Part shown: positions 1 to 12,432 of the stretch, piece by piece | Layout of the letters: the number at the start of each line of letters is the position of its first letter | Numbering within the stretch: the stretch's first letter is position 1 | Assembly: GCF_963678635.1 (NCBI RefSeq) | Contig: NC_087064.1 | Span: 59,034,338-59,098,337 of the forward strand | From: Symsagittifera roscoffensis | Lineage: Eukaryota; Xenacoelomorpha; Acoela; Convolutidae | Length of the DNA stretch: 64,000 nucleotides | Direction of reading: 5' to 3' | Position numbers and translations under genes: made by a program | The notes under the pieces: model-generated | What the model was told of the DNA's origin: nothing | Seen by the model: the letters and a program-made list of their open reading frames with translations, nothing else | The model's database searches: none

Positions 1-1080
1 GACATTATAATAAATTATAATCAATTATAATTGATTATAGTTTTTCCGAAAATCTCATAGTTTTTTAATTTTTCATAATCTGTTGTAATCTATAATTGAT
101 TATAATCCTTTTTTCTGTCAAAAAACTCTAAAATGAGATGCCCTGTCACTCTTTGGCTCATCTGAACACAAAGTTTTACCACGAAACAAAAGATTAGTTG
201 AAAGAATCCCTCGGTAGGTGAATAGTAACTCTTCTATACAAGTCATGAAACTAAAGCAGTGTGCTGATTTTTGGGTGATCAAAAAATTTAAAATGTGCAT
301 CATGAAACAAATATAATCAAGACGAAATGAAAAAAAAACGTTAAAAATTTGAATTGATTTGAAAACTGTTAAAACAATTGTCTCATTTTTCAAATAAACC
401 AACGTCTACAAAAAGCATAAAATGTAAAAAAATTCAGGTAGAAGGTCGAAGACAAAATAGGCAAACAAAAGGAATTTGTCGATTATAATGGATTTTTTTT
501 CTGCAAAAGAAACGAGTTAGTAATTCAGATAAAAATAATCTTTTGTAATCAATTATATTGTATCATAATTGATTATCTTTCAAAAAAAGAGATTTTAATT
601 GATTTTTAATTGATTAAAATCAAATTTTTCTCAATTTTTGTAAGACTGGTACTAAAACCATATTATAATCGATTATTAACGCTTGAAACTGGATGCGAGA
701 ACTTCTTCTAACGTTACTGTTACTAGTGGTATTCTAATTTTGTATTACATACATATCTTGAAATTATTTAAAAACGCGTGTCGTATAGGACTCTGAAACT
801 AAGCGTTTCACCCGCATTTGAAGAATGTTAAATTTCGTCGCTTCATATTCAAGGCTTTTTAAATGTTTTTATTCAGCTTTTCATGAAATTGTTCCAACCA
901 ATTTTGAAACCAACCATAACTTTTGGCAGAGCTTATGCAAAAAATCAACCAGAGGAAGCGAAAATGTTTTTATCCTGCTACGAAGAAAAAAGGAAACCCA
1001 AACTATTACAAAATAGTGTTGTGAAAAAGATGTGTTTCAAAGTAAATGATGAAGTAATCATCTCAATCTTTACGTTTCAG
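1..1080. repeat. AT-rich repeat DNA, probably intron of the TRPM-like gene
   Basis: The stretch carries many ATAATCGATTATAAT-like motifs in both orientations, clustered at about 1-120 and 480-690. The same motif class lies near both ends of the inverted-repeat element at 26.1-27.0 kb, so this may be another copy of its subterminal region. The stretch ends in a good splice acceptor (TTTACGTTTCAG) at 1080. I see no convincing exon in it; the short reading frames here have no coding character. Confidence 0.5.
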
Positions 1081-1874
1081 CTACAACTCTTCATACAGCT
1101 TACGACAATGCGGATGCTTCCGAGTGGACCCAGGTGTTGTATTTGTTGAGTAACGTCCTCAGCTACGACATCCTCCTGAGGTCATGTCTTGTATGGGACT
1201 ACGTTGGACCATACATAGTCATGATGCGCCAAATCGCTAAAGATCTCCTCATATTTCTTGTAGTGGTTCTCATTTTTACAATCGGATACGGAATCTCTCT
1301 GCAAAGCATTCTCTACAGCAATGCTGATAGTAAAATTACCTGGGGAGTTATTTTTGGGATTTTGCTCAAGCCGATTCTTCACGTTTTCGGCGAGAATTTC
1401 CTTGACAACTTGTCCCAAAGTGGCGATTGTGACACCGACTCAGAGATCCTTTTCGAAAACTGCCAGCTTTCCTTTCTCAGACCAGTTGTCGGCTTAATTC
1501 TCTTTCTCTTCTATGCAACTTTAGTGAACCTCATGCTGGTCAATCTGCTGATCGCCGTTTTCAGTAAAACTTACACACAAATTAATGATAATGTAACCCT
1601 CTACTGGAACCTAGTTTTCTACCGATCCGCTGTTAAGTACTATTCCAGGAAAAATAGCTACCCGGGTCCGATATTTTTTGTTAAATTTGTTGTCGATTTA
1701 TTCAGCTGGTTTCGAGGGAAAAGCGGAGGAGCTATAAGGCCCTATTCGGATACAAGAGACGGAAACAACGCTGAAATCTTAGAGGAGCAGTACAAGTACA
1801 AAGCGAAGAAAATGGAAGCGCGTATATTTCAGAAATGGATCAAGCCAACAATCTTATACTCGCCCCCTAAATGA
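1081..1874 (+). CDS. TRPM-like cation channel, terminal coding exon (partial gene)
   Basis: This exon encodes the last 263 residues of a TRP channel of melastatin type, a tetrameric plasma or organelle membrane cation channel. It begins after an acceptor at 1080 with a phase-1 codon, so the true reading frame extends upstream of any internal start codon. Seen in order: an S4-like helix and linker (residues 20-53, with GPYIVMMRQ matching the TRPM S4-S5 linker), S5 (about 54-75), a pore segment with FGE at 102-104 and a C116/C127 pair that could form the pore-loop disulphide, S6 (134-160, ending NLLIAVF), then the TRP-box region and a YYSR segment matching the TRPM EYHSRP motif. The tail ends about 100 residues after S6 with no long coiled coil or enzyme domain, which is short for the family. 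Family assignment is firm; the subtype cannot be set. The S1-S3 and TRPM homology exons must lie upstream of the window. Confidence 0.88.
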
Positions 1875-2600
1875 CCTACCATAAAACCTCCTCATCAAAA
1901 CATGTATTATGATTTTGAAAACTAATTTGTATGAACTTCGCATTTCAAATTATAAATTTAAACTTGAGCAAACTCCTCCTGCTCAAGTATTATTTTGAAT
2001 GTTAGTTTGGATCAATTGAGCAATCCCCCCAATAGATGGTTGATGTGTTTTTAGCACGCAATCAATTGACCGACTGAAGTTTAATTTATTTAAGTATCTA
2101 GAAAAATTTTCAAAAAAAATCGAATTTTATTTCATTTTTTTTGCAAATTTTTGTTTGGGCGACCATTGCCTCATCGCGCAAAGCGACTTACCAGGATTGG
2201 TGCTCTAGCCTTGTATCTGAATATCAAAAACTGTTCTCCGTAGCACATTAAAACTACTTTTTTTCCCATTTAGGACAGAAAAAAGGCGCTTTATGCGATT
2301 AAAGTCGCCTCAGTTTTATTGCTCCTTTTTTCACTCTGAATGTAACTTTTTAGCTTTGATATTGTAAATTTTGACGGTTCACTATCGTTGAAGAATCTGA
2401 TTTACGATTCCATATCATTTAAACAACTTTGAAGTGGTTGCAAACATGCCTCAAGTACCTATTGAGCTATCCCCCCGCGCATTTTTTAAAAGTTGACTTT
2501 GACTGAAGCCTATGTGATCCAATTAACCGTTTTTTTAAAACTAGTTCATAGTATTAATATTATGCAATAAAAAGTCACATACAAAAGTTTTGTAGCCAGT
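1875..2600. other. Intergenic/3' flank of the TRPM-like gene
   Basis: AT-rich sequence with no open coding signal. An AATAAA hexamer occurs about 690 bases past the stop, which would give a long but possible 3'UTR; no nearer canonical signal was seen. Confidence 0.4.
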
Positions 2601-2614
2601 TTAATTCTCAATTT

Positions 2615-3173
2615 TTGTTCGGGCTTCGACTAATGAAATGACTTGTTGTTCCGACTTTCGATACGAAAGTAACGGAATATTTGTGCTCGGGGTGGGTTTT
2701 TTTTTCTTCAGACAAGTTTCGATTTTTTAACTAGCCATTTTTGACGGATTTTTTTTTATATCATTGGAAAACTATTGTTGTCCTGAGCTTGAATTTGAAA
2801 AGATATTTTACCTGTGATCATTTTTCATAAAGTTACGGGGGTTTAAAGACTACCATTTTGGCCAATTTGGGACAATTAACGAGCGATATAATTCGCGCTA
2901 TTAACGCGTAAGCGGAGAATTAATCAGTCCTATAAATCGTTCCAAATTGGTTGAACGAAGCTTATTTGCCATGATTTATTTGTTACAAGGAACGAAATCT
3001 CTCTTTTTGTACTATATATGGCGTGTGGGGGGATGATTTTCATTAAAAATTTCAAATTTTAGAAAAAAAATTTTTCATTTTATTTCATTTAGTTTTTTAA
3101 TGTTATTACTGCTGCTCCATTAACCCTAAAAGGCAGTGGGAACATTCAGGGCTTCGCCCTGATACGAGCAGTC
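2615..3173 (+). repeat. Dispersed repeat family A, copy with hairpin tail
   Basis: A copy of a family found at least seven times in this window. Shared blocks are, in order: a segment with CGGAATATTTGTGCTCGG, TTTTTAACTAGCC, a block with GGGACAATTAACGCGCGA, AACGCGTAAGCGGAG, and a 3' end made of a 6-bp stem hairpin (CAGGGC-TTC-GCCCTG, 3147-3161) followed by ATACGAGCAGTC. Sequence similarity between copies stops right after CAGTC. It encodes no protein that I can see. It could be a SINE, a non-autonomous Helitron-like element or the tail of a larger retroelement; the class is not resolved. Confidence 0.65.
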
Positions 3174-3479
3174 TTGTATAATTTTGTGTGTGACAGGTAA
3201 CTCTTTACTGTTCCCACCTAAATAATAATCTAAGCAAATTTTCATTCTGAATTACAATTGTTCACCGGATCAATTGTTAATTCAAAAGTAGTTTCCAAAA
3301 CATCCCCATTTCCTCTCCAAATCGATTTTCGGTGGTTAAGATAGATTGATATTCAGCTGCTGTTATATGCAAATTTAGCTAAGCAAAAGATAAATTAAAA
3401 TGTTACTTATAAAAAAAACTTTAATGTTTCTTGGACTATGTAAAAAAGCGGAGGAAGTGGAACAGATCGTTCATATGGG

Positions 3480-3860
3480 CGCATTTTTTCAAACAATTTG
3501 GTCTTGTTGTTCCAATTTTTGATGAAAGTGACGGAATATTTGTGGTCGGGGAATATTTTTTCTCCAGACAAATTTCCACTTTTTAACTATTAGTTTATGA
3601 CTGAAGTTTTTCATATCATTCGAATGGTATTGTTGTTCTGAGCTAAAATTTTGAAAAATATAATTTTACTTGTGTTCGATTTTTAAAAAAGTTTTGAGAT
3701 TTTCATTTTAATTGGGCAAATTTGGGAGACTACACGGAATTTTTTAGAGCTTCTGGAAGCTAGTGAAATATTGAGCTCAAAATCAGGAAAACAGTTCATC
3801 TCTGACCATTTTTAGTTAAGTTATGGAGTTTTGAAAGTTGTCGATTGGGAAAATCTGGGA
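3480..3860 (+). repeat. Dispersed repeat family A, truncated copy
   Basis: The head blocks (GACGGAATATTTGTGG-like, TTTTTAACTA) are present, but the AACGCGTAAG block and hairpin tail are missing. It lies in the same orientation as the copies before and after it. Confidence 0.5.
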
Positions 3861-4369
3861 TAAAATAGCTTCATATATGTGAATCTATTCAAGCCAAAAT
3901 GCCAAAGAAAAAAATCCAAGTTGAATTGAAGCAAGCAGTTTTTGAATTTAAAATAAGATAACAATAAGAAATTGAATCACATTCGGAAAATGAATATTGT
4001 TTTAATTAACATAGATGAAATCGATTAAAAAGTCTTTTTTTAAATTGTCAACTTTTTTAATCGACAAAGTTTGATCGAGACATCAAAAAGCAGTCAAAAA
4101 TTTAAAGTTTTGCCTTGACACAACCAGTTTTGTTGTTGGTTTCATGTTCAAATTAATATATTCATGAGTGTTGATTCATTCAGAAAAAAAACCCAATAAG
4201 CTAAACCAGATACTTTCACCGTGAAACCTTGCAAACTTTAACCAAAAATACGTTTATTGAAGTGTTTTTCTAAAAACGTAAGGGTGTAGCAAATTAAAAA
4301 TTCAAAACTTTATAACATAAAAGTTTAACAAATTTTTTTTGGCTTAACGGGCGTTTACCCATGTTTTTT

Positions 4370-4847
4370 CGGAGCGTATTAAAAACGAATTATTGTTCCA
4401 ACTACTTTCGATGAAAATGATGGAATAGTTGTGATCGGGGTGGGTTTTTTATCCAGAAAAACGTCGAATTTTTAACAAGCCATTTTTGACTGAAATTTTC
4501 TGTATCAGTTGACTAGTATTGTTGTCCTGAGCTCAAATTTACAATGATTTTTCTCAAAGTTATGGTGATTTACAGATTGCCAATTTGAGATAATCAACGC
4601 GCGATACATTTTTGCTGATAACGCGTAAGCGGAGTTCAAAGCTGTCTTAAAAGTAGCTCCAAATTGAGTTGAGGCATGCTTTTTGATCTGTTTAATACTT
4701 TGCCATATGCTAAATGTATTAATTTGTAGTTTACATAAAGTGTGGGTGGATTTCCTTCAAAAAATTCATCAGTTTTTTCTAAAGCGAACACTATAGACCT
4801 TAAGGGGCAGTCGGAACATTAAGGTCTTTGCCCTGATACGAGCAGTC
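4370..4847 (+). repeat. Dispersed repeat family A, copy with hairpin tail
   Basis: The copy carries the head block, the GGGATAATCAACGCGCGATA-like block, AACGCGTAAGCGGAG and the tail CTTTGCCCTGATACGAGCAG followed by TC. The hairpin stem has one mismatch here (AAGGTC against GCCCTG). Confidence 0.6.
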
Positions 4848-5514
4848 GTGTTAGATATTTACAATTGATTTTAACTTGATCGAGTTCCCTTCCTGGCCTT
4901 TTTCTGAAATTTTGTTCTGCTTAATATTTGGTCTTGTTTGGTATAAGTTATACTTTTGAAATTGAGGAGTGGTTTCAAAGTATTATAAGGAACCGGCCTT
5001 GAAAACTTGGTTATTTTTGAAAACCGCGGATTATAATTTTTTATTTTCCATGCAATTTTGTTCTTAGTTGAAAAATCGAACTCGGCTACTTAATTTATGC
5101 CCCAGCGTTGGACGAAACAAACATATAGAGCATTTTTTTGTTAATGCAAGTTCAAGTACTTTTGAGGAAGTCGTAGTTTCGATGTGGCCAGGAACCATTT
5201 TCTTTTGGAATTTTTCTTAGTGTTCACAGTGATTTCAAAACCTGGCTTCTACAGCTGAAACTTTTTGTTTTTAATAACTTATCAAAAGCTTTTTGGCTTT
5301 CTCAGCCGCTCTTTTTTATATAAATAAAGTTATTACACCGATTTTTCTCGACATTGAGAAACTAATTTGATGTTTTAAAAGCTACAATCGATTGCTATTA
5401 TAAATGTTTTTTACTAAATGATATTTGACACATCTGAAAATGTTTCGAGAATAATTTTTACACTTTTTCTAGATGTACATAGAAAATGGGAAAAAAGAAG
5501 CTGAAAATATACGA

Positions 5515-5945
5515 AAACAAGGGTACCCTGTCACTGAGCAAGTAGCACAGAACTTTCCGACCATCGTCTTAAAAAATACAACAATTTTTTTTTCAAATTC
5601 TAGTAATTTTTTCCGCGGTGTGATAAAAGTACCTTAACGAAAAACTAGAGCTGATGCATATCCAAAAAAAAATAAACAAGTTGGGAAATAATTTATGTAG
5701 AAAAATTACAAGGAAAACAAAAAAAAAATCAAAAAAAAATTCAAAACATTTTTTCAATTTTTTTCTGCAAACTTTTGGCATTTCTAATGGAGTAAAACTA
5801 AATTTCTACCCCTGAAAATAAGCTAACATTTTAAGCTTTTGAAATAAACTATGATAAAAAAGAAAAAAAATTTTAAAAAAAATAAAACACACCCAAATAC
5901 AAAGTTCCTCCGCACTTTTCAAATGGCCGGAACAACAAAGTTCAA
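5515..5945 (+). repeat. Dispersed repeat family B
   Basis: A copy of a family that starts near a GAGCAAGTAGCACAG motif followed by TTTCCGACCAT and ends near CACACCCAAATACAAAGTTC and AATGGCCGGAAC. The reversed TTCCGACCAT block near both ends suggests short imperfect terminal inversions. Other copies are at 8860-9345, 19445-20250, 29860-30435, 41725-42385 and 57890-58310. It is non-coding. Confidence 0.55.
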
Positions 5946-6592
5946 CCTAAGCGAATGATCGGAACGAAAAAGTTGGTCAATGGCTTTATGACAACTGATT
6001 ATGCATTGATTCTATCAATGTGTTTCTACAAGAGTTTTTGGTTGGGATGTAAGTTCCTAAGAATTTTCAGACCGCTGTTATTTTTGTGGGAAACAATGAA
6101 CAAAACGATTTTTAAAGTTTTTTAGTGTGCTGCTAGAAAAGAAGATTTAAAGTATCGTGGATTTTACCAAAGTTTGGACAATGATTAGAAAAAACATGTA
6201 GCAAACATAGATAGCTCAAATTGAAGTCAATTTTTAAATGTGAATAAACTGCTTCCGCGATTACCGCGGGATGAAACAATTAATAATCAAGACAAAGGGG
6301 AAGGAAGATGCTAACACAGACAAGTTTAGCATTACTTCATCTCACGCTTATTTAAGACCTAAATTAAAACCTAAAGAGCTTGTTGATTTCCGCAACGCCA
6401 ACAAAACGGGGTGGAGTTGCTCTCTCAAATGATTTTTCGGATCACACCCGTATCTATGAAATAAAACAAAATCAGGAATGTTCAGGTATTTAGCAGATCT
6501 AGCTATAAATCAGGGCTGATCAGATCTGATGCAGAGCTGTGCAGATCTGACATGCATTGTACTGGTCTGCAAAATTAGTATTCAGACATGAC

Positions 6593-7008
6593 GGGGAGGG
6601 TTCTCATGCTTGAAGGACCGAATGCTTGACAAATTTCAAACAATCAAAATTGCTAAGCGTTTCTTTTGGCTAAATACTTTTCTCCCAAAATCGAAGTCAA
6701 AATTAACAGAAAATGTATTAAATCAGTGGAAAATAATCAAAACGATTACAAATTGTGGGTTACAACCGCAATTCTATTCAGATAATCATCAAGATTATTG
6801 AGGTCAAAATCAGAAGAACTTTTCAGTCTTGTAAACTCATCTGCTTAGTATGTAATCGGTCAATATTATCACTAATGGCCTAGATTTATTTTCTTACTTT
6901 GAGATTTTCGCGATTTCCTTTGAGGTTTTGAATATTCAATTCTGATTGGCTGAAAGTAAGCTAAAATTAATTTCAAGCATTCGGTCCTTCAAGCATGAGG
7001 GGCGCCAC
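6593..7008. mobile_element. Mutator-like MITE (416 bp)
   Basis: A 27-bp perfect inverted repeat (6603-6629 and 6973-6999, beginning CTCATGCTTGAAGGACC) lies just inside the ends. The outer ends are G-rich and partly inverted. The exact 10-bp direct repeat CAGACATGAC flanks the block at 6583-6592 and 7009-7018. A 9-10 bp target duplication with G-starting ends fits MULE-type elements; the superfamily call is inference. No transposase is encoded. Confidence 0.6.
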
Positions 7009-7018
7009 CAGACATGAC

Positions 7019-8790
7019 TAATAACTTGCAGACCTGAACAATGCATGCGAGACGTGCACACTCTTCTTTGCATTATGTCCGCTACTAAACCGAAATGATT
7101 ACTTGTAATTTTACTTGCTTGATTATATTTTCACGCGTTACAGAAAATTTCTAGCTAGAATGCCATGATTTCCACCTGTCCACAAAATGACGTTCAAGCT
7201 TTGTTAATTTGTGTACATGCAAGTTTTTTTCTTATAAGAAAACCAAACAAGAGACAATCATACTGGAAAAACAAAAATTATCAAAACTAAATCTACAAAC
7301 CTAATTAATCTTCTTTAGCGGCCTCGAGTGAAAACAGTAGGAAGGAAGATTCAACAAGCACAATGGAAAAAACAAAAGAAGACAGACATTTTCGTTCTTT
7401 TGCAAAACATACGATTTCTACCTCCATAACTGGTGATTTTGAACCAATGTTAATAAAGATGGATTGTGAATTTAAGGCTCTGCAATCAAAAACAGGTGAC
7501 AATGAGATAAATAATTTGCAGTTAAATTTCACCACGAATCAAAATTTAACGTAGAAAAAAACTAAAATGACAAGAGACATTCCAACTGTAAGGCAAGTCA
7601 AAAATGTTACTTAATTTTATTTGTTTTTCCAAATTGGCCAGCAATCGTTGAAACAGCAACAAGAAGCGAACCCATACGTTGGAATACAAAATCGTATAAA
7701 ACAATTTTCCGGGTACTGCCGCGAGAGAAATTAAAATTTTCACAGAAAATTTCCGAGAGTTGGACTGACTAGAAAAACTGACTAGCGCAGAAATCAAACT
7801 GAAAACAGTTTTTAGAATTACACTAATGAAGTTCTATCAATCTAAGTTGAATACTTTCTAAGAGTTTTTTTTTTAAGATTTCTTTTTTTTTATTTTTTCC
7901 TCAATTTTGGATTTTCAATATCAAAAAACCAATAAAAAATTTTGAAATTAGTTTTTTTACTTGACTCTACCTGGTTTTTAATTATGGCATCTAGTTGTGC
8001 ACGAGAAAACTGTTCAAATTATTATAAAAAACAAATCAAAAATACTTCCTCTTTGTATGTAACATAAAAAAATACGTTTAAAAAACAATACAAGACAAAA
8101 ACAAAAGTAATCTTTAGTCAGGTTGAACAAACATTCGGCAAAAACCGGCCGCAAATTTTTTAGCACTTCAAGTGAAACTAAAATATTACTGGGTCAACCG
8201 AGCCAGGATAACTAACACATGATAAAGCTAAACTTTTCAACAAATTCTTTGCAACTATAGGGAATATGGGAGTGTTTTGTCTAAGACCAACGCCAGTTCA
8301 ATGTCAATCACTATCACAGAGCAGAATAAAACAAGGCTCTCAAGATATGAAAAACTCAATTCCAATATCAATTAATATGTACATCTACAATAAATGCTAT
8401 GCCATCATTAGTTTTTCGGTAAACAAGTAACGGATATTCTTGCTGATCCAAAAATTACCAATAGGTTGAAAACTGCAAATTTTCTCCCAAAACGTAAAAA
8501 AAGCAAACGAATTACCAGAAGATTTTTCGAATTTATTTCACTATTGCGAACAAATGGGAAAAATATTGAGCGAGTAAGATACATTTGCATGAAATTTTCG
8601 TTTCGTTCAAAACTTGATTTTCCATCACAGACTAGTCAATTTCCGGTAGAAAGGAGACACTTTAGATATAATTGATTTGTTCATGGAGGAAACAAAATAA
8701 GTAATACAAGCTCAAACAAATACGGTTAACAGTGCAGATCTATAGATTCGAAAAAAGTATTTGGAACGTTTAATTCAATCAATTTATATC
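7019..8790. other. Stretch without recognised genes
   Basis: AT-rich sequence with only short, low-complexity reading frames on both strands. No splice-bounded exon, RNA gene or clear repeat ends were seen. Confidence 0.4.
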
Positions 8791-8859
8791 ACAAGCTCCA
8801 CGCCTTATTGGGGACCCGTACGCAGTAATCAAGGATAGTCGGCTACTGAGCGAGAGCGT

Positions 8860-9345
8860 AGAATTTTCCGACCATTGTCTTGAAAACTACAAAAAAACTC
8901 CCTTAAAATATGCAAAATTGACACTCCTAAAAAATGGCAAATTATAAAACAGGTTGAAAAAAATAAAAATAAAGTTTAGAAAAAAATTGTAAGAAAAATC
9001 ACAAAAAAAAAAAAATTCACGTCGACAAACCCCAAAACTAACTTCAATCGAGTAAATTTAAATTTTCAAGCTTTTTAGACCTGCTCGCTCACCTTATTTG
9101 CTCGAAATTAAATAAACATTCAAAAATTTCCATATGTTTTTCTCGACACTGAGAAAATTCTCTTTTGAATTTTTTTTAATTGTCCTTCCAATCTTGAAAA
9201 GCCCCAATATAATGCATCATTTGACACTTTTTTGTGGTTATTTGTGTTACGAGATTTCGTGTGGAAAACAAAAAATAGAAAAAACTAAATCAGAGCCGAA
9301 TACACATTGCTCCCAGTTTTCATTGGTTGGAACAAAAACTACCTT
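8860..9345 (+). repeat. Dispersed repeat family B
   Basis: It starts near GAATTTTCCGACCATTGTC and ends near CCCAGTTTTCATTGGTTGGA. The middle carries the GCTCGCTCACCTTATTTGCT block seen again at about 20.0 kb. Confidence 0.45.
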
Positions 9346-10144
9346 TCTTGAATAGCGTTAAGACTAGATTTCAGCAAAGCCTCATTGTAGATCTAATGTT
9401 TTCATTCTATATCGCAATGCAATGATATTTTCATTGGACAAAAAAAAACGGCCAAAATTATCTTTTTCGTCTAAGCGGACGACACAGTAATGCAAACTTG
9501 TTACAAATGCCTACTATTCAGAAAGGTACCTTAAACAGTCAGAATGAGACAAACCAATGGCAATGCCAAATTAAACCTACACCAAGCGGCGAGAAAACGG
9601 AAACGTTCAAATTCGGAAGTAGAAAATTACATTTTATTCTGTCAAAAACAAGGGCTGTATTTACTTGGATAAAACAATTATAATGGAGCTCAAACTTTCA
9701 GATTTTTAGGAGCACCGATAGACTCAGAATTCAATTGTTACGTTCATTGTGAAACAGTAAACAAACTTAATGCTCCAAACATTCAGTTAACTTTTATAAA
9801 ATTCATCTATAACCGGTTTTACCATACGGGCTTTTTAAGCAAAGCAATAAAAAAATAAGATTAATCAAGCCACTTGATGCGAAAATGAAAAATAAAACAA
9901 GCAGAGTAGTTTTCACAAAATCGGACTCAAACAAAAAAACCTATTCATAAAGTTTTGAACTTTTCTACTAGCGGAGGTGTTGGCACAAAAAAAAACTTTT
10001 AATCTGATAACAAAATACATTAGAAAGTTTTGTGAATTAAAGACTGTTCAATCAACATTAATTGATATTGAGATAAACAACCTGCAACATGAACGTTTCA
10101 CAAACAAAAAATAACTCATACATTACGAGACTAAACTGTGCAAT

Positions 10145-10660
10145 TAATGAATTGTAAGCGGATTCCGTAACAGAAAAAAAAACAGATTAGTCCCGGAATC
10201 CGCAAAATTGCTACTTTTTATTGATTTTCTCTGCTGTTTTCGATTCCACGGACAAATAGCTAAAACACTGTATTGCTCAAAATTGATCCAAAGAAGGCAA
10301 CTTTGCGGATTCAGCAAAAAATGTGTGGAATCCGGAACAAGTTTCTGATTGCCATGAACAGACAAGAATATATGTGTTTAGTAAAATTAAGTTGTCGCGG
10401 AATCCCCAACTGTAAGTGGAATCTGCAAATCGTAAGCGGAAACTGCAAATTGTAAGCGGATTCCGCAAGTTGTGAGCGGAATCCGCATAAATTTGCGGAA
10501 TCCATTTACATTTGCGGAATCCGCTTACATTTGCGGAATCCAAAACGGCCACCTATATTTGCTCGTTTCGAAATCGATGAACCGACAAAAATTATGTTAC
10601 AAGTTTTTATACGCGGAATCCACTGAAAATTTGTAAGTGGAATCCACTTATTTTAAAACA
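10145..10660. repeat. GGAATCCGC-rich repeat block
   Basis: About 15 copies of GCGGATTCCGC/GGAATCCGC half-sites occur, in both orientations, spaced by AAATTGTAAGC or ATTTACATTT linkers. They are densest at 10395-10545. The unit itself is palindromic, so the block could fold into many small stem-loops. The reading frames over it are simple translations of the repeat and are not genes. Confidence 0.7.
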
Positions 10661-12432
10661 TGTTCTAAGACATGTCTCTAGAATCCAGGAACATACAGAC
10701 ACAAAACTATGCGCCTATCCAGTGCACAATTTTGCCTCGTAATGTAAATAATAACTTTAGAGTGAAATTTTTAGAATTAGGTTTAAAGAAATGTTTAATC
10801 AAACTCAAGCTGTTTTTCAGTCTTTGCCGAAATTCGTCAAAACAGCAAACATTTTATCTACAAAAATACAGAAAACTTTTTAATGTCTTATGGAACGGTT
10901 CCATATTTCTCTGAGGTTTGAAACCTGAGGCAAAAGAAAGATGTAGTAGGTTATTTGAAAAAAAAAACCTTAGTTATTTTCTAAAAAAAAACCGCTCGAG
11001 TTCTTGAACTCGTTCAAATAATTTATAATTTGAGCTGTCAATATCTGGCAGTGCAAACATTTTCTACTTTCTCAGGTTTTTTAGTATTACTTTTTTGGCT
11101 TGACACGCTGAAACAAAAACTTCGGTTCTAATGGCATCCTCTCAATCTATGGTCAGTCGATTTTTTTTCGTTTCATTCAAGTTGCCATTTAATTAGATGG
11201 CAAAACTTTTATTATGATGATTATCAATTTATCTTGCACCAATCAACATGTCACATACTTGCATAGAGATCGCAAAATTGAACCCGGTCAAGCCGACACG
11301 AGACGCCGCGGAAAACTCTTATTTGTGCCAGGTGTGCGTTTTTGTAGAGTTTTCAGGTTGTAATAGGGCGTTTTTGAGCAAATTTTCTATAAAATGTGAT
11401 GACTTAGAAAATTCTATAGAAAATTTGATGACTTCAACTTAATAGAAAAAAAATTATCTGCAACAATTTTTCAAGAATTTAAACGGCTTTTTTTCAAAAA
11501 TGCCAGTTTGATTCTTTCTGGCAGTTATTGTGCTAAGTTTTGTTCTGAAGATTGAATGACAGAAGATCGCAACTTTAAAATCCCAATCAATAATTTCTCA
11601 ACCAATAATTTCCCAATCAATACTTTTTTGTCCTTTCTCGATTCGTATTCTTAAAATTTCTGCGACGATATAAATTCTCAGATTTCATTGCATATTGTGT
11701 TCAAGTAAATTACCTTATCTGATCTTGTTATTACCTTATAAATTACCTATAAACTGATCTTGAAAATTACCTTATCTGAATTTGTTTAACAGACATTGAA
11801 ACAAAATTTATCTTTTTGTACGTTACATAGCATTTATCGAAAAAATTGAATTTTTTAAAATCAAATACGAGACAAATCATCGTTGTTTTGAACAAAAATA
11901 TATCTACACGAGACTAGCCGGTTGGTTCGACCAAATTACGAAAACTACAATAGGCGTTTTGTTTTTTCCACTACATTTGTGTCGTTTTTAGAGCATGGGT
12001 TCATTGGAGAATTAATTAAGCAAATAAAAATTAGTAAATTTGGTATAACTGACACCATTTATCATCTTAAATGAATGACGAGCAAAAGAAAGTGAACAAA
12101 AGTGAACAAAACCAAAAGTACGTTTAATTAATTGTTCTAACTTTCTTCACATTAGTATTCATTTTTTTTTTAAAATTTTTTGTCAAAAAAAACGCTGAAT
12201 GACACTTCCAAAACTAGTTTTCATTTTTAGGAAAATCAACTGGTCGCAGCCTATAAATCTAAGCAAAAGTTACATTTTCATATAATGATCTTTTTATGCT
12301 CGAATTTTGAATTAAATCGCAAAAACGGTATACCAATCTATCTCGTCAAAAAGTTTTGGTGAGTTTTTAAAGTCTTTGGAATCACGGCTGAGAGTGTTTT
12401 AGTATGATATATAACTCGGTTCATTCCCATGA

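Noticed and set aside
1182-1418. Minus-strand frame under the TRPM exon
   Set aside because: Antisense shadow of the channel S4-pore region.
10277-10552. Overlapping frames rich in NLRNPL/FADS repeats
   Set aside because: They translate the GGAATCCGC repeat block.
10145-10660. CRISPR-like array
   Set aside because: The genome is eukaryotic, the repeats are irregular, mixed in direction and have no uniform spacers.
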